This document shows positions 1 through 12,234 of a stretch of 64,000 bases of DNA, piece after piece (positions within the stretch are counted from its first letter, which is position 1; every line of letters starts with the position of its first letter). Made by a program: the position numbers and the translations under genes. Below the pieces are notes generated by a model, which ran no database searches, was not told where the DNA came from, and saw only the letters and a program-made list of their open reading frames with translations. The DNA lies in assembly GCA_020543525.1 (NCBI GenBank), contig JAHYIO010000036.1, positions 992,001 to 1,056,000 on the forward strand, given 5' to 3'. The stretch is from Coriolopsis trogii (lineage: Eukaryota > Basidiomycota > Agaricomycetes > Polyporales > Polyporaceae).

Positions 1-813
1 TGGGTTGTATATGATGCTCTCAAGATGAGCGAGTGCGGCCTGGAAGGAGAAGCGACAGAAAGGCGCAAAGAAATAGGTTGGCGCGAGGGTCTAATATGGG
101 TTATAGCGGCTAGTGTTAATGAAATCGCTGCGCACTTTCCCTACTTCACTCAGCTCCTGGTCTGTGTCGCCGTTGAAGGTGTCGAATTCGCCAGCGTCGA
201 CAAACGCGTCGTCGTCGTCATCCATTTCGTCTTCTTCGTTGGGATCTGGGTGGAGGGATGCACAGTAGGACAAGCTCTCGAATATGGGTTCGACTGTGGG
301 TACGGTATATGTGAGTGGATGCGGATATAAGAGGAAAGGATGGGACGGGCATACGTGAGGAGGGGTCCTTAGGGAGGATGACTAGCTCCCGCATGCTCGA
401 CGCGTCTTCGTCTTCGGCGGGTGATTCAGTAGCAGCAGCGGGCTCGTCAAGTTGGCAGTAAACGGATGGCCCAGCCTCAGCGCGGGATATGGCATGGAGG
501 ATTATGGTGGGATAGTCTACTTGAAAGCCACGGCCAGTGGTGGACATGAATACAAGAAAACTAAACGCGTCATTAGCTGCTGTAAGCATTCAGAATGACA
601 TGCACACCTCTCGATGACATATAGAGAGCCGTTGGCAGCGTCCTCTGGAGAAAAGCCATCTAGAGGAGGATCGAGAGTGATGGAGACATTTTCCTCCTTG
701 TGGCGGAGAACGGGTGGGATGTCGGCAAAGGACGCAGGGGTGGACGCGCTCAGTGTCTTGTGCTCCTCTGGTGAGATGTGTGCGGGGACAGACTGGACGA
801 GGATGACTGGCAT
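1..813 (-). CDS. ICln/Lot5-type methylosome subunit homologue, 3' end cut by window edge
   Basis: The product resembles the ICln/Lot5 (Voldacs) family, PH-like proteins. In animals the member pICln chaperones Sm proteins for the PRMT5 methylosome. Translation begins MPVILVQSVPAHISPEEHKT at 813. The family core LYVIES-FLVFMSTTGRGFQ appears once an intron at 561-607 is removed. Further introns are read at 294-354 and 40-135. The last joins ELSEVGK to AALAHLESII, which fits the family's acidic C-terminal segment followed by a short helix. An acidic run (EEDEMDDDDD) precedes it, as usual. The stop codon lies outside the window, so the gene is partial. It is divergent from the SH3 gene, with 151 bp between start codons. 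The family call is firm by pattern. A role in snRNP assembly in this fungus is inferred. Confidence 0.8.
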
Positions 814-964
814 TTTTGGAGGAGGGAGGAGGAGATGGAGGAGGAGGAGATGGGATCTGGATGGGTTGGAGGAGAGAGATCGAGATCTGGCGCAAAGCAG
901 TGCCCCTTGATATCGGCGCCAAGGCACATTCACGCCTTCGACTCTGACCACAAGCTCAAGCACG

Positions 965-1882
965 ATGCCCATCCCGACTCCCGCTGACCCCCAGGCGGCT
1001 GCTCTTCTCGCTCATGTCCTCACCCAGACCACCGCAAACATAAACTTCCTGGCCTCACAGAACTACATCACTCCTGCAGAAGCCTCCGACCTCATCAGTC
1101 GTCTCTCTCAATCTCCCAACGCCGCCGCCTCGACCGATGCTCTAGCATCGAGCTTCCACAACCTCGCCGTTGGCCCTGCTCGTACTCCAGAACCTGCCCG
1201 TCGTGTTCCTCCTCCTCCTGCCCGCAACAACGTCCAGAAGGCTCGCGCTGTATGGGCTTACAACGAGGACGGAAGGGTACGTCCGGGCTTACCTCTCCCT
1301 GCTGACAACTTCCTCCCGCTCACCGCATTCCGTGTACCCCCTTACAGGAGCCTAATGACCTCTCGTTCTCTTCCGGTGAGATCATTGAGATCGTAGACGA
1401 GACCAATGCCGATTGGTGGACCGGGAAATGCAGGGGCAAGCAGGGCCTCTTCCCCTCCAACCACGTCGAGAAGATCGACTCGGGCATGTCCGCCGCTTCC
1501 CCTCCACCTCACGTATCCTCCCCAATGGGCATGCCCATGATGCCCACGGCCCCCTCCCCCTCCTATTACTCTCCTCCCCCTCCTCAACCGTACGGCATGC
1601 CTCACAACCCAGAGAAGGCCGCTCTCTATCAGTCACATTACGCGCCGCCTGCTCCGGTTGCCCCTGTTCAGGCCCCCGCTCCCGTCCAGCAGCAGGCGCC
1701 TGCTGAGCCTCCCAAGAAGAACAAGTTCGGCAAGCTTGGCAGTACCATGGCCAACTCGGCAGCCGGCGGTGTCGGTTTCGGCGCTGGTAGGCCGCTTTGT
1801 CCCATCCTCTTCAGATCTCAGCTGATTGATGCAACCTGCAGGTGCTGCAATCGGTAGCGGTATTGTCAACGCCATCTTCTGA
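965..1882 (+). CDS. SH3-domain protein of the Lsb1/Pin3 type
   Basis: This is a cytoplasmic adaptor probably linked to cortical actin. In yeast, Lsb1 and Pin3/Lsb2 bind the WASP protein Las17 and affect prion formation. The N-terminal ~80 residues are helical. One SH3 domain follows: ARAVWAYNEDGR, then EPNDLSFSSGEIIEIVDE, ADWWTGKCRGKQGLFPSNHV, with the ALYDY-like, WW and FPSNYV-like landmarks. After it come a Pro/Tyr/Gln-rich low-complexity stretch and a Gly-rich tail ending AAIGSGIVNAIF, which is typical of the family. Introns are read at 1277-1347 and 1787-1841. The tail is only in frame once the second intron is removed. Length is about 260 residues, normal for the group. Confidence in the SH3 domain is very high; orthology to one yeast paralogue is not decided. 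Confidence 0.88.
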
Positions 1883-2050
1883 GGGGTCTTGCATGGTGTG
1901 TAGAGTACACGTGTGTGATACTGACATTGGACTTGCACTGCTTAGACACTTCCTATACTCTGCTCACTGGAGCTTGCCGCTGTATAGGATATCATACATT
2001 GCGGAAGGCTCCTCCAAAGTGGGCCTTTGCCTACTAGCCGGCACGACGTC

Positions 2051-3870
2051 CTATGAGACTATACGATCTTCCTCTGTGATAGGTATCTGGAAAATCTCTT
2101 TGACGCGACGGACTGTGTCGCGATCTCCAGTGTTCTGTCACGATGACTATTCACATCATCCGCCTTAACCTCAGCAACACTCGCACGCACCTTGGTGATC
2201 TCATCGCTGATCTTGACCGTAGGCTTTCCATCTACGGACGAAAGCTTGATGACCATGTTCAACGCGCGACTCTTCTCGGTGTAACCACTTGATTTCTTCT
2301 TGAAGTCGTTCGACAACGATGTTCCGATACCAAAAGCGCCTGTGAGGACATGGCCGTTAGCGTCCGCATCTGGCTACCATCTCTGACTGAACTCGGTAGG
2401 CACATTTGAAACCAATCTCGTCGCACTGTCGCTTGAGCTTCAGGGCCTTCTCCACGGTCAACGCGTCAGAGAAAATGATGACTTTCTTGGTGTAATCGAC
2501 ACCAAGCTGCTCGTATATTTGCTTTGCACGCGGAGCATAGATGTATGGATCCCCCGAGTCTTGCCGGAGGCCCGTCCACTTGTGGGCAAAGTGAGGATTG
2601 GCAAGGAAGTCCTGTCGAAAATTCATTGGTCAGTCAGAGGGAGGCCACGTCGGTGCAACGATATCGAACGAGGACAATACCTTGTAGAACGCTTCCGTAG
2701 AGAAAGTATCGGTGAGAGCGATTTGGAGAGCGTCAGGGTATGTTTGTTCCCATAGCTCGAGCGCTTTGCTGTTCGCGTGGTCGTAGCCCTTCAACGCACC
2801 GACCTGGACCACAGGGTGAATTGAATGAACACACAGGCATAGGTTGGACATACACCCATGAACCATTCGCTACAATGCTACTCAGTTTACAAGCATCAAG
2901 TCGCGCACAGCTGCCTCAAACTCACTGTGCAATAGTGCCGACAGGTGCGATACCAAACTCCTTTGCAAGGTGCATCTGCGCGACAGAGTCAGCCTTAGTG
3001 ACTCGCACTCTGGCGATTCCTAACCACTCGCGTTGCTGGTTCCATTGACTGATCCTGTGCCTGGATGGTCCCGAGCAGCCCTCAAGATGGCGTCCATGAC
3101 GAGCCGCTGAGTGCGGTAAGATCTCCTTCTGCGGGTACCGAACTCGCTGAACACGCAACCGGCTTTGAGGAGTTCCACCGCTTTCTGGTATGTAGCCTCT
3201 GACGAAGGTTCAAGTGATTAGCAGAATATATTGCCCATCACGAGAGACCGGAGCGGACCTTCCTGGCCTTCATAATCCCAGTCTTGATCTGTTGTGGTGA
3301 AGTATATCTCACTGAGGCAGGCCATGAGGGGAACCTCCCAGAGGATTGTCTCTTGCCAGGGACCAAATGCATCGATATGCAAGTGGCCGCGTGCAGAGGG
3401 GTCGCCCTGCTCGTACTTGCTCGCGTCCTCGGGAATGGGAACGAATTCAAGACGGAGCTGTTCTGGCTTGAAGTTGTATGCCTCGAGGTAGTCCAGATAG
3501 TCAGGCCGAAAGTAGGGACAGTTTTTCTCCAACCATAGCCGTTCGTCCTTTGTGAGCTTCAGTTTGCCAAACTCTGTGATAAGCACCGGAGTCAGAGAGC
3601 GAATTGCCGCCGGGATGGGGGCAACATACGAGCGACAGAGCGCTTGAACTCGGAGAAACACTGGAGGGTGAAGAAGACGTCGGAGTCTCTGTGGGTGAAT
3701 CTGTACGTTCCTTCGACACCAGGGAAGTGCTGCAGCACGGCTTGCTGCATGGTGAACTAGACATGGTATGAGCGCCAGAATATCACATCCGATTTGCTAC
3801 GGGATACCTTGTACAAATCCGTGTCCAACAGGGACGCTGGCAGAATTATGTTCTGTTCGCCCGTAGACAT
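2051..3870 (-). CDS. NPT1: Nicotinate phosphoribosyltransferase
   Basis: This enzyme makes nicotinate mononucleotide from nicotinate and PRPP, the first step of the Preiss-Handler NAD salvage route. The start at 3870 gives MSTGEQNIILPASLLDTDLY, followed after an intron by FTMQQAVLQHFPGVEGTYRF, the family's N-terminal signature. Later segments include PYFRPDYLDYLEAYNF, GPWQETILWEVPLMA and HKWTGLRQDSGDP, the last being the phosphoribosyl-binding region. VIIFSDALTVEKALKLK also matches. The final exon reads TGDRDTVRRVKEIFQIPITE once the last intron is removed, and stops at 2051. The gene has at least six introns. It is divergent from RRP41, with about 200 bp between start codons. I see no broken frame. 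Confidence 0.9.
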
Positions 3871-4072
3871 GGCTGGTGGTGGTAGAGGAGAGGGAGAGGA
3901 CAAGGGCGAGATACGCTATTAGGATTGGTCTTGAGCAGTCCCGGATTACTTTCGCGGTTGGTGCCGTCATAAGCCCTAACCTTGTATTTTGTATCGCAGA
4001 TTTGCGATCGTTTTTGCCGGCGGTGGCTGCCGCTTCACGTTCAGCTCTCATTCGACATCGACCCAGCCGGCC

Positions 4073-4971
4073 ATGGTGAGGCATTTGTCCCGCTCATTCG
4101 TACAATCATACTCATCCTCATGCCAGAGTTCACGAGTAGAGATCCTCAACGACGGCGGATTCCGCTCAGACGGCCGCAAGCAGTATGAACTGCGCGACAT
4201 TACCATAGACCTCTCCCAGCAGGGCACCGCAGACGGTTCAGCCATGATCACCCACGGCCTCACTCAGGTCCTTGTCACCGTCTTTGGTCCACGCGAAGCC
4301 AAGATGCGCTCCCAGACTCTTCACGACCGTGCCGTCCTGAACGTCGAGATGACCGTCGCCCCGTTCAGCACAGGAGAACGTCGGAAACGTTCACGGGCAG
4401 ACAGGTGAGGTTGTCTCTCTTGCTTGCCCACATACATTATGCTTAAGCGTCTCAAGTATACAGACGGCTCCTCGAGCTCGCAGCCATGATCGCCTCCACC
4501 TTCGAACCCGTCGTCCAGACCACCCTCTATCCTCGCTCTCAGATCGACATCTACGTTCACGTCCTCCAGCAAGACGGCTCTCTCCTCCCCGCTTGCATCA
4601 ATGCCACGACGCTCGCTCTTATCACTGCCGGTGTCCCTCTGCACGACTTTGTCTGCGCTGTGACGGGAGGGGTACATTCCACTTCCCCCCTGTTGGACCT
4701 CACCACACTGGAAGAAAACGACGTGCCGCATGTGACGGTGGCGGTCATGCCCAGGACGCGCAAGGTCACTTTGGTCACAATGGAGACACGGCTGCATGTC
4801 GACCGCTTCCGAGAGCTGTTCGAACTCGCGTGCGAGGCAGGTCAGACTCTTCACAAAGAGATGAAGGCGGCCGTCAAGGAGCGTACTGTTGCGCTCGTTG
4901 GGGCCATGGACGCTGGGTCCAAGCACGGAGCAGCAGACGACAGAGATGTAGTGATGGAGGACAGAATATGA
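4073..4971 (+). CDS. RRP41: Exosome core subunit RRP41/Ski6 (RNase PH fold)
   Basis: This is a structural ring subunit of the eukaryotic RNA exosome (3'-5' RNA processing in nucleus and cytoplasm). After the start codon an intron (4076-4126) is removed to give MSSRVEILNDGGFRSDGRK, the usual RRP41 start. It is followed by GSAMITHGLTQVLVTVFGPREAK and, after a second intron (4405-4463), RLLELAAMIASTFEPVV and QTTLYPRSQIDIYVHVLQQD. The C-terminal half keeps the RNase PH core (LTTLEENDVPHVTVAVMPRT). The length of about 245 residues is normal. The start codon is separated from the second codon by the first intron, an arrangement also seen in RPT2 in this window. The stop lies only about 60 bp from the convergent TRM8 stop. 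Confidence 0.93.
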
Positions 4972-5033
4972 CTTGGTTCGGTCCCAGCGTTGTCGAGGTT
5001 GAGCACACAAGTGACATCACGCGTAGTAGTCAG

Positions 5034-5992
<959 letters not shown>

Positions 5993-6220
5993 GTCGTCCT
6001 CGTCGTCGTCGTCGGCGTCGGGGATGGATGGCTGCAGCCAGCTCGACTGGGATTGGACGACGAAGATCGCCTCGGAATCGTCGGAAGCGTACGGGCGCGT
6101 AAGAGGCCCGACGAAAGCCGGGAGGTCACGTGGGGCGCGTAGGGGTGAGCTCATATGAAGGCCGACTCGCCAGCACGATATCTTCTCCACCTCTTCCCTT
6201 TTCTCCAGACTCGCCCAGCC

Positions 6221-8035
6221 ATGTCTGCCGCCCTCCGCTCTGCCGTCCAACAGGTCCGTGCATTCTCTGGTTGTCTACCGCTACACAACCCCCCTGCTGA
6301 CCATGTCCTCTCCCCCACAGTCTCGCCGTACGGCTTTTGCTCGTTCGGCCAGATTTGCTTCCACCTCTACCAAGGCACCCACCCTCAAGGAGCGCCTTGC
6401 CGAGCTCATTCCGGCCGAGATCGAGAATGTGCGTGTATCCATCTTCGACACAGAACTTCCTCTGACATCGCACGCGCAGGTAAAAGCAACGCGTGCAGAG
6501 CACGGCAAAAAGTCCTTTGGCCCTGTCACCGTTGACCAGCTCTATGGGTACGCGTACTCTCCACATCCAACTACGATCTCTCTAACGCGTAATCGTCAGT
6601 GGTATGCGTGGTCTCCCTGCTCTCATCTGGGACGGTTCCGTTCTCGATGCTGGTACGCATCAAGGCATACTCTACTTCTTGCGCACCTTGCTCACTCCTT
6701 TACTACGCAGAGGAGGGTATCCGGTTCCGTGGCAAGACTATCCCCGAGTGTCAGGAAGCTCTTCCCAAGGCCCCTGGTGGGTCCGAGCCTCTTCCCGAAG
6801 GTCTCTTCTGGCTTCTTGTCACCGGCGAGGTCCCCACCCAGGAACAGGTCACCGCTCTCTCCAAGGACTGGGCTGCCCGCTCCTCCCTGCCCTCGTTTGT
6901 CGAGGAGATCCTTGACCGCTGCCCACCCACGCTGCACCCGATGTCCCAGTTCTCGCTGGCAGTGACCGCTGTACGTACTTTGACGTCATGTCCCACACCG
7001 ACATATTAGAGTTCTGACGCCCATCGCGTGGCCCGATCTAGCTCAACCATGATTCGGCATTTGCCAAGGCCTACCAGCAAGGTATCTCCAAGAAAGAGTA
7101 CTGGCAGCCCACCTTTGAGGATGCTATGGACCTGTGCGTACTGCCAACACCCACCGTTTGTTCCAGGCAGGCTTACAGGTCATGTGTAGGATTGCCAAGC
7201 TCCCCAACATCGCTGGCCGCATCTACCGCAACGTCTATGGTGGTGGTAAGCTCCCTGCGATTGACCCCGACAAGGACTACTCGTACAACCTCGCCAACCT
7301 TCTCGGTTTCGCTGACAAGCCCGAGTTCGTTGAGCTCATGCGCTTGTACATTACCATTCACTCGGACCACGAGGGTGGCAACGTTTCGGCTCACACCGGC
7401 AAGCTGGTCGGCTCGGCCCTCTCGGACCCCTTCCTCGCGTTCGGCGCGTCCCTGAACGGTCTCGCTGGTCCCCTCCACGGTCTTGCGAACCAGGAGGTGC
7501 TCATCTGGCTTCGCAAGATGCAGTCGAAGATCGGGGAGAACGCGTCCGACGATGCGGTTCGGGAGTACGTGTGGTCGACGCTCAAGGGTGGCCAGGTCGT
7601 GCCTGGATATGGCCACGCTGTCCTGCGCAAGACGGACCCGCGTTACATGGCGCAGCGCGAGTTTGCGCTCAAGCACCTGCCCGACAACCCGCTGTTCAAG
7701 CTCGTGAACCAGGTGTACAACATCGTCCCTGGTGTGTTGCTTGAGGCAGGCAAGGCGAAGAACCCCTGGCCGAACGTCGATGCGCACTCTGGCGTGCTGT
7801 TGACGCACTACGGTCTGGACCAGATGAACTTCTACACTGTGCTGTTCGGTGTTTCGCGTGCGTTCGGTGTGACGGCGCAGCTAATCTGGGACCGTGCTCT
7901 TGGTGCTCGTACGTATTCCTCTCGAGTACATGGGAGAATGCATGGGACTGACTTTGATGTCGTGCAGCTTTGGAGCGCCCCAAGTCGTACTCGACGGAGG
8001 CGATCAAGAAGATCTTCAAGGACAAGACGGCGTAA
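6221..8035 (+). CDS. CIT1: Mitochondrial citrate synthase
   Basis: This enzyme condenses oxaloacetate and acetyl-CoA at entry to the TCA cycle. The N-terminus [11 protein letters not shown] joined to [18 protein letters not shown] is rich in Arg/Ser/Ala, as in a mitochondrial presequence. The body follows the eukaryotic family: [50 protein letters not shown]. The catalytic residues are visible as His in [11 protein letters not shown], His in [11 protein letters not shown] and Asp in [14 protein letters not shown]. The C-terminus is FKDKTA with no peroxisomal SKL signal, supporting a mitochondrial site. At least six short introns are present, one of them late in the gene before [13 protein letters not shown]. 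Codon choice is strongly C-biased at third positions, as expected for high expression. Confidence 0.96.
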
Positions 8036-8373
8036 GGCTGTCTGCCTGAAAAGAGTCTGCGGAGGGCGAGGACTGCTTAGACATTATAGCGTACACGATC
8101 TGCGATGTTCATGAGTGTCGATAATTGTTGGTAATGCACACCATGTCCACTGTACTGTGAGGGTGAGGGTGCACGTGATGCGGGGTAGGATGGAGAGAAG
8201 CCTGGACGTCACTCTTGTGCACCACGCCTCGTCCAGTTCTCCCAGCTCCGCCTTCCATCGCGCCCACGACCATCCGTGTACAAAAGGCCAGCGCATCCAT
8301 CCCCTCCTCCCGACGGCTCTTCCCCCTTCGTGTACCAGGACGAACTGTCTGCTCCCTCGGCGCCGTGAAACTC
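8036..8373. other. Intergenic region between citrate synthase and DUF1295 gene
   Basis: About 340 bp with no convincing coding sequence. It should hold the 3' UTR of citrate synthase and the 5' region of the next gene on the same strand. I see no repeat or RNA gene in it. Confidence 0.5.
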
Positions 8374-9711
8374 ATGGCTCCTCTCCCTCGTTCATTCTAC
8401 ACGGGCATTCCCCCGTCCTTCCGATGGCCCGTCAAGTTCTGCCTCTACAACTCTGCCGTAGCCTTTGTCCTCGGTGTCGTTACAGGCAATGTCTCACAAG
8501 TTGACCGCGTATGGACCTTCCTCCCGACTATCTATGCGGCCTTTTACGCTGCCCTGCCTCTATGGCCCTCAGAGTCCCCCCTCCCATTGTTTCCGTACGT
8601 GCCGGAGGTCGTACACCCAGACGTCGTCACCAAATACAGTCCTCGAGCGATATTGATGTTCGGTTTAATTGTGAGTGAAGCTTCGCTCTCGACAGATGGG
8701 TAGCATTCTGAGCCCTTCTCTCAGTTCATATGGATGTGCCGGTACGCATGCCCCCATCTCCGATCCCTTGGGTGTTAACATTTTCTAGGTTGAGCTACAA
8801 CACTTGGAGACGCGGCCTGTTCAATCTGTGAGGTTCTTTCGTTTTACTTTGGCTTTCGCTCTCATGCTGTGCCGCATTTCAGCCACGATGAGGACTACCG
8901 CTGGGCAATTCTCCGGCAGAAGATCCCTCCATGGCTCTTCCAGGTCTTCAATCTCGTCTTCATTGGTACGCTTCTCTTTCACTTCCTTGTTTCTCGCGTT
9001 CTAACAGTCGCCACAGCCTTCACCCAGAACGTCATACTCTTCCTTCTCGCTGTTCCTGTCCAGACGGCCGCCCTTCAACAGCCGTCGCAGCTGAGCACCT
9101 CCGACTACGTCCTCGCTGCACTCGCTCTCATTGATATCGCCGTCGAGTTTGTGTCCGACAACCAACAGTACTCTTTCCAGACGTTCAAGCACAGCGGCGT
9201 GTTGAACACGAATGAATGGCCCGGTGCTCGCATCCAGTGGACTCAAGCTGATGCGAAGCGTGGCTTCGTCACTCGGGGTTTGTGGGCGTGGTCTCGTCAT
9301 CCCAACTTTTTTTGCGAACAAACCTTCTGGGTATATAAATGCTCAGTTGTTCGTGCTGTATATCCTGCTAATTTCGTGGGACGTGCATAGGTGATCATCA
9401 ACCTTTTCCCTCTTGTCGCGCCCGAGGCCCCTCAATTGCCCAAGCTCCCACTTCAGAGTCTCACATCCCTCTGGCCTCTCTTGCCTTCACTAGTTATCTG
9501 CTCTCTTTTCTTCTCGTCGACTTTGTTCACTGAAAGTATCTCTCTGTCCAAGTATCCCGAAGCGTATGCTGCGTACCGGCAGCGCGTCTCGATGTTCGTC
9601 CCGTTCTTGACGCCAGTATGGGGTCTGCTTCTTGCGCTGCAGGGCAAGAAGGAAAAAGTAGATCAAGTGGTGTACGGGCAGGATCTGGATGAGCAGAAGA
9701 AGATCCAGTGA
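8374..9711 (+). CDS. DUF1295 / steroid 5-alpha-reductase-like membrane protein
   Basis: This is a multi-pass membrane protein of the DUF1295 family, distantly related to isoprenylcysteine methyltransferases and steroid 5-alpha-reductases. Its substrate is unknown. The start at 8374 gives MAPLPRSFYTGIPPSFRWPV, followed by hydrophobic helices (YNSAVAFVLGVVTG; IYAAFYAALPLW; FNLVFIAFTQNVILFLLAVP). The diagnostic C-terminal block is AKRGFVTRGLWAWSRHPNFF followed by CEQTFW, then LFPLVAPEAP and a further membrane pair. Six exons are read: 8374-8670, a 17-nt exon at 8725-8741, 8789-8827, 8883-8965, 9017-9330 and 9391-9711. The 17-nt exon encodes FIWMC plus part of Arg and is needed to join ILMFGLI to LSYNTWRRGLFNL. 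The reading is consistent throughout. Confidence 0.88.
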
Positions 9712-10043
9712 TGGTTGTATGTCCCGTAAATGCCCTTTACCCGTGCAATAGCTCTGGTTTTGTGTTGTTAGGAATGTGTCAATACCCTGTCATGTATCGA
9801 GGCCGGATCCCGACGGTGCAAGTAGAATGTACATGTTCGATTTGAAGCTCTGGCAAATGTCCTAGGGACACGCTTGGGGTGTCGACGGAAAGAAACCCTC
9901 GGCTGCTCGGGCCGCGCGTTTCTCAAGCCGGGACACTGTCCAGACACTGGCACCCAGGGTCAGTCTCATTCGTCCCGCTCTCTCTCTCTCTCTGTGCCAC
10001 TGGCCAGTACACATCCTCTCGTCCTCGGCTTGCGCTTCCTCTT
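9712..10043. other. Intergenic region with CT-rich tract
   Basis: About 330 bp between two genes on the + strand. It holds the 3' UTR of the DUF1295 gene and the promoter and 5' UTR of the dioxygenase gene. A pyrimidine run (TCTCTCTCTCTCTCTCTG, about 9978-9995) lies about 50 bp before the start and fits the CT-rich promoter elements common in fungi. Confidence 0.5.
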
Positions 10044-11852
10044 ATGCAGTGCCTTCGCAGCATACAAGCTGCCCGGACGGTTGCTGTGTGTTTCATTCCT
10101 CCTCACTCCTGTTTGACCTCAGTATTCATCCCGTGTGGCAGACTTCATACGGTCGACGTCGCTCTCCAAGGCTTGCCCTTGCCTTCTCCTCCACCTCCGC
10201 GAGCCGCTCATCATCCAATCCGATACCACCTCCGAAGCGAGACGCAGTCGTAAACGAAGTCAAAAAGGAGCTGCCTTCGAGCCGGATAGACGACCGCAAA
10301 GTGGTCCTAGGCTGGGACACTACCACCTATTCCCGATTGTAAGTTCTCTTCATCGCATTGTCGTGTTTCATCTAGACGCACTTTCGAAGTCATCACATAT
10401 GGCTCCGGGATCATTGTCGCTGTCCGGAGTGCTTTCACCCTCATACGAAGCAACGTCTCGTAAACACATTCGAAGTGGGTGCCCTCTCTCCGCCCGTCTC
10501 TTGTCAACCATGCCGACATCCTCCAGATTCCACCAGAAATCACACCGACGCATGTGGAATCCACGCCAGAAGGCTTGCTTGTAAACTGTGCGTCCCATAT
10601 TAGTCCTCCGTATGTCCATCTGGCTGACCGTCGCATGCAGGGCCCTCATCTCATCCACATACATCTCTATACCCCTGGTCATGGCTGCAGTACAACTCAT
10701 ATGATCCGCCAATGGTCAAACCTGCTCCGCCAGAGTACGTGTCAACATACCTTTCTCACCTTTGTACCACTCAACCACGGCGACAGGAAGATTCTCTGGG
10801 GATCCAAGATCCTTCAGTCTCCTCCGACTGTGACATACGAGGAAGCTATGGCCTCCGACGACAGTGGTCTCTTCAGGTGGCTATCCCAAGTAGACAAGTT
10901 CGGCTTTTGCTTCATTTCGGGCGTCCCGGCTACCCCAGAAGCAACGGAGGAGTTGTCCAGGAGGATAGGCTTCATTCGAGAGACACAATGTCCGTGAGCA
11001 TCAACCTCTGCAGAGCAATCTATCCTCTGAATCGGCTCATTCAGACGGTACCTTCTGGGACTTTACCTCCGACCTTGCAAAGGGAGACACTGCGTATACT
11101 ACTTTGGCCCTCGGCGCCCACACCGACACCACATACTTCGTTAGTCTTGCAACAAAACCTCATTCGAGCCGCGACTAACGCGTGCGACAGACTGATCCGT
11201 GCGGCCTTCAACTCTTCCACCTGCTAGAACACACTGGCGGTAGCGGCGGGGCGACACTCCTCGTCGATGGCTTCTACGTCGCGTCGATCCTCAAAGAACT
11301 CCATCCGGACGCCTACGAACTGTTGTCCACTGTTCCAGTTCCGACGCACGCCGCGGGAGAGGCGGACGCGCTGTTCACGCCGAACACGCGCAACACGCCC
11401 ATTTTGAGGCATGAAGCGGGCGAGCTCGTGCAGATCCGCTGGAACAACGATGACCGGAGCGTGCTACGAGACCTCCAGCCGGATCAGGTGGAGCCATGGC
11501 AAGTCTTTCATAGAGCATCATGGACGCCTCCCAGATGCACGTGCTGAATTCAACCCTTCAACGCAGGTATGACGCGATCCGGACATGGTACAAGTTGCTC
11601 ACAAGTCCAGACTCGGAGTACTGGGTGCAGCTCTCCCCTGGCACCGCCGTCGTGGTCGACAACCACCGCGTGCTGCACGGCCGGTCGGCGTTCAATGGCA
11701 AGCGGCGGATGTGTGGCGCATATATCGGCATGGACGAATACCGCTCCAAACTCGCCGTCCTCGCTGAGAAGTTCGCGCCTGACCCTGTCACCCAAGATAC
11801 TGCTGCGGTCGCGTCTGTGAATGGCCGTAGCATCTGGCACCCAGCTCTATGA
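10044..11852 (+). CDS. Trimethyllysine dioxygenase-like Fe(II)/2-oxoglutarate enzyme, probably mitochondrial
   Basis: The product is of the gamma-butyrobetaine/trimethyllysine hydroxylase (TauD-like) family, which acts in carnitine synthesis. The start at 10044 gives MQCLRSIQAARTVAV and an Arg/Ser-rich lead, as expected for mitochondrial import. The N-terminal zinc-binding domain reads SRFHHIWLRDHCRCPECFHP then TKQRLVNTFE. The catalytic domain has ALGAHTDTTYF (His-X-Asp iron ligands), DPCGLQLFHLLEHTGGSGGA and VVDNHRVLHGRSAFNGKRRM (distal His and the 2-oxoglutarate-binding Arg). At least eight introns are needed. One, at 11499-11566, starts with GC (ATG|GCAAGT...CGCAG). The HGRSAF-GKRR pattern favours trimethyllysine over butyrobetaine hydroxylase, but the substrate is inferred. 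Confidence 0.85.
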
Positions 11853-12234
11853 CCTCCTGGGATCGCCCGTACTTGGCCGTCCACCACACATGCACCTATA
11901 TTGATTACGGTCAGTAGCACAGCCTAGGCAATCGAGCATGTATCTCTTTCGTCCTCGGCAGCGAACAATCTGCTTGTATTGTGCAATTCCCTTTCAAGGT
12001 CTTCGCCACGTTGCTGGTTGTCATGAACCAAGTAGTGGGAAGCGACGCCTCCACAATGCAAACTCGCCTGTTGAGGTTACGGTTTGGCGCATCCTTGTGA
12101 AGATTGCTCTTCTGTGTTTGAAGTCCGACCAACGTCGAAGCCGCCATTTCTAGGGAGCTGACTACCTTTGTCCAGCCCTTTTCTCCCAGGTAGAGTCCGA
12201 TACTTGCCTCTACCGCCAGAGGTATTGACGCAAC
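11853..12234. other. Intergenic region beside the intron-like array
   Basis: This holds the 3' UTR of the dioxygenase gene and an open frame on the minus strand (11911-12147) that starts MAASTLVGLQTQKSNLHKDA and resembles nothing I know. It could be a terminal exon of a transcript through the array that follows, but there is no family support. I do not call it a gene. Confidence 0.35.

Noticed and set aside
4321..5010. Long minus-strand open frame opposite RRP41 (229 codons)
   Set aside because: It is the antisense shadow of RRP41 exons, which carry the conserved protein.
11911..12147. Minus-strand 78-codon open frame beginning MAASTLVGLQTQ
   Set aside because: No recognisable family and no supported splice link to the array; could be chance in GC-rich DNA.
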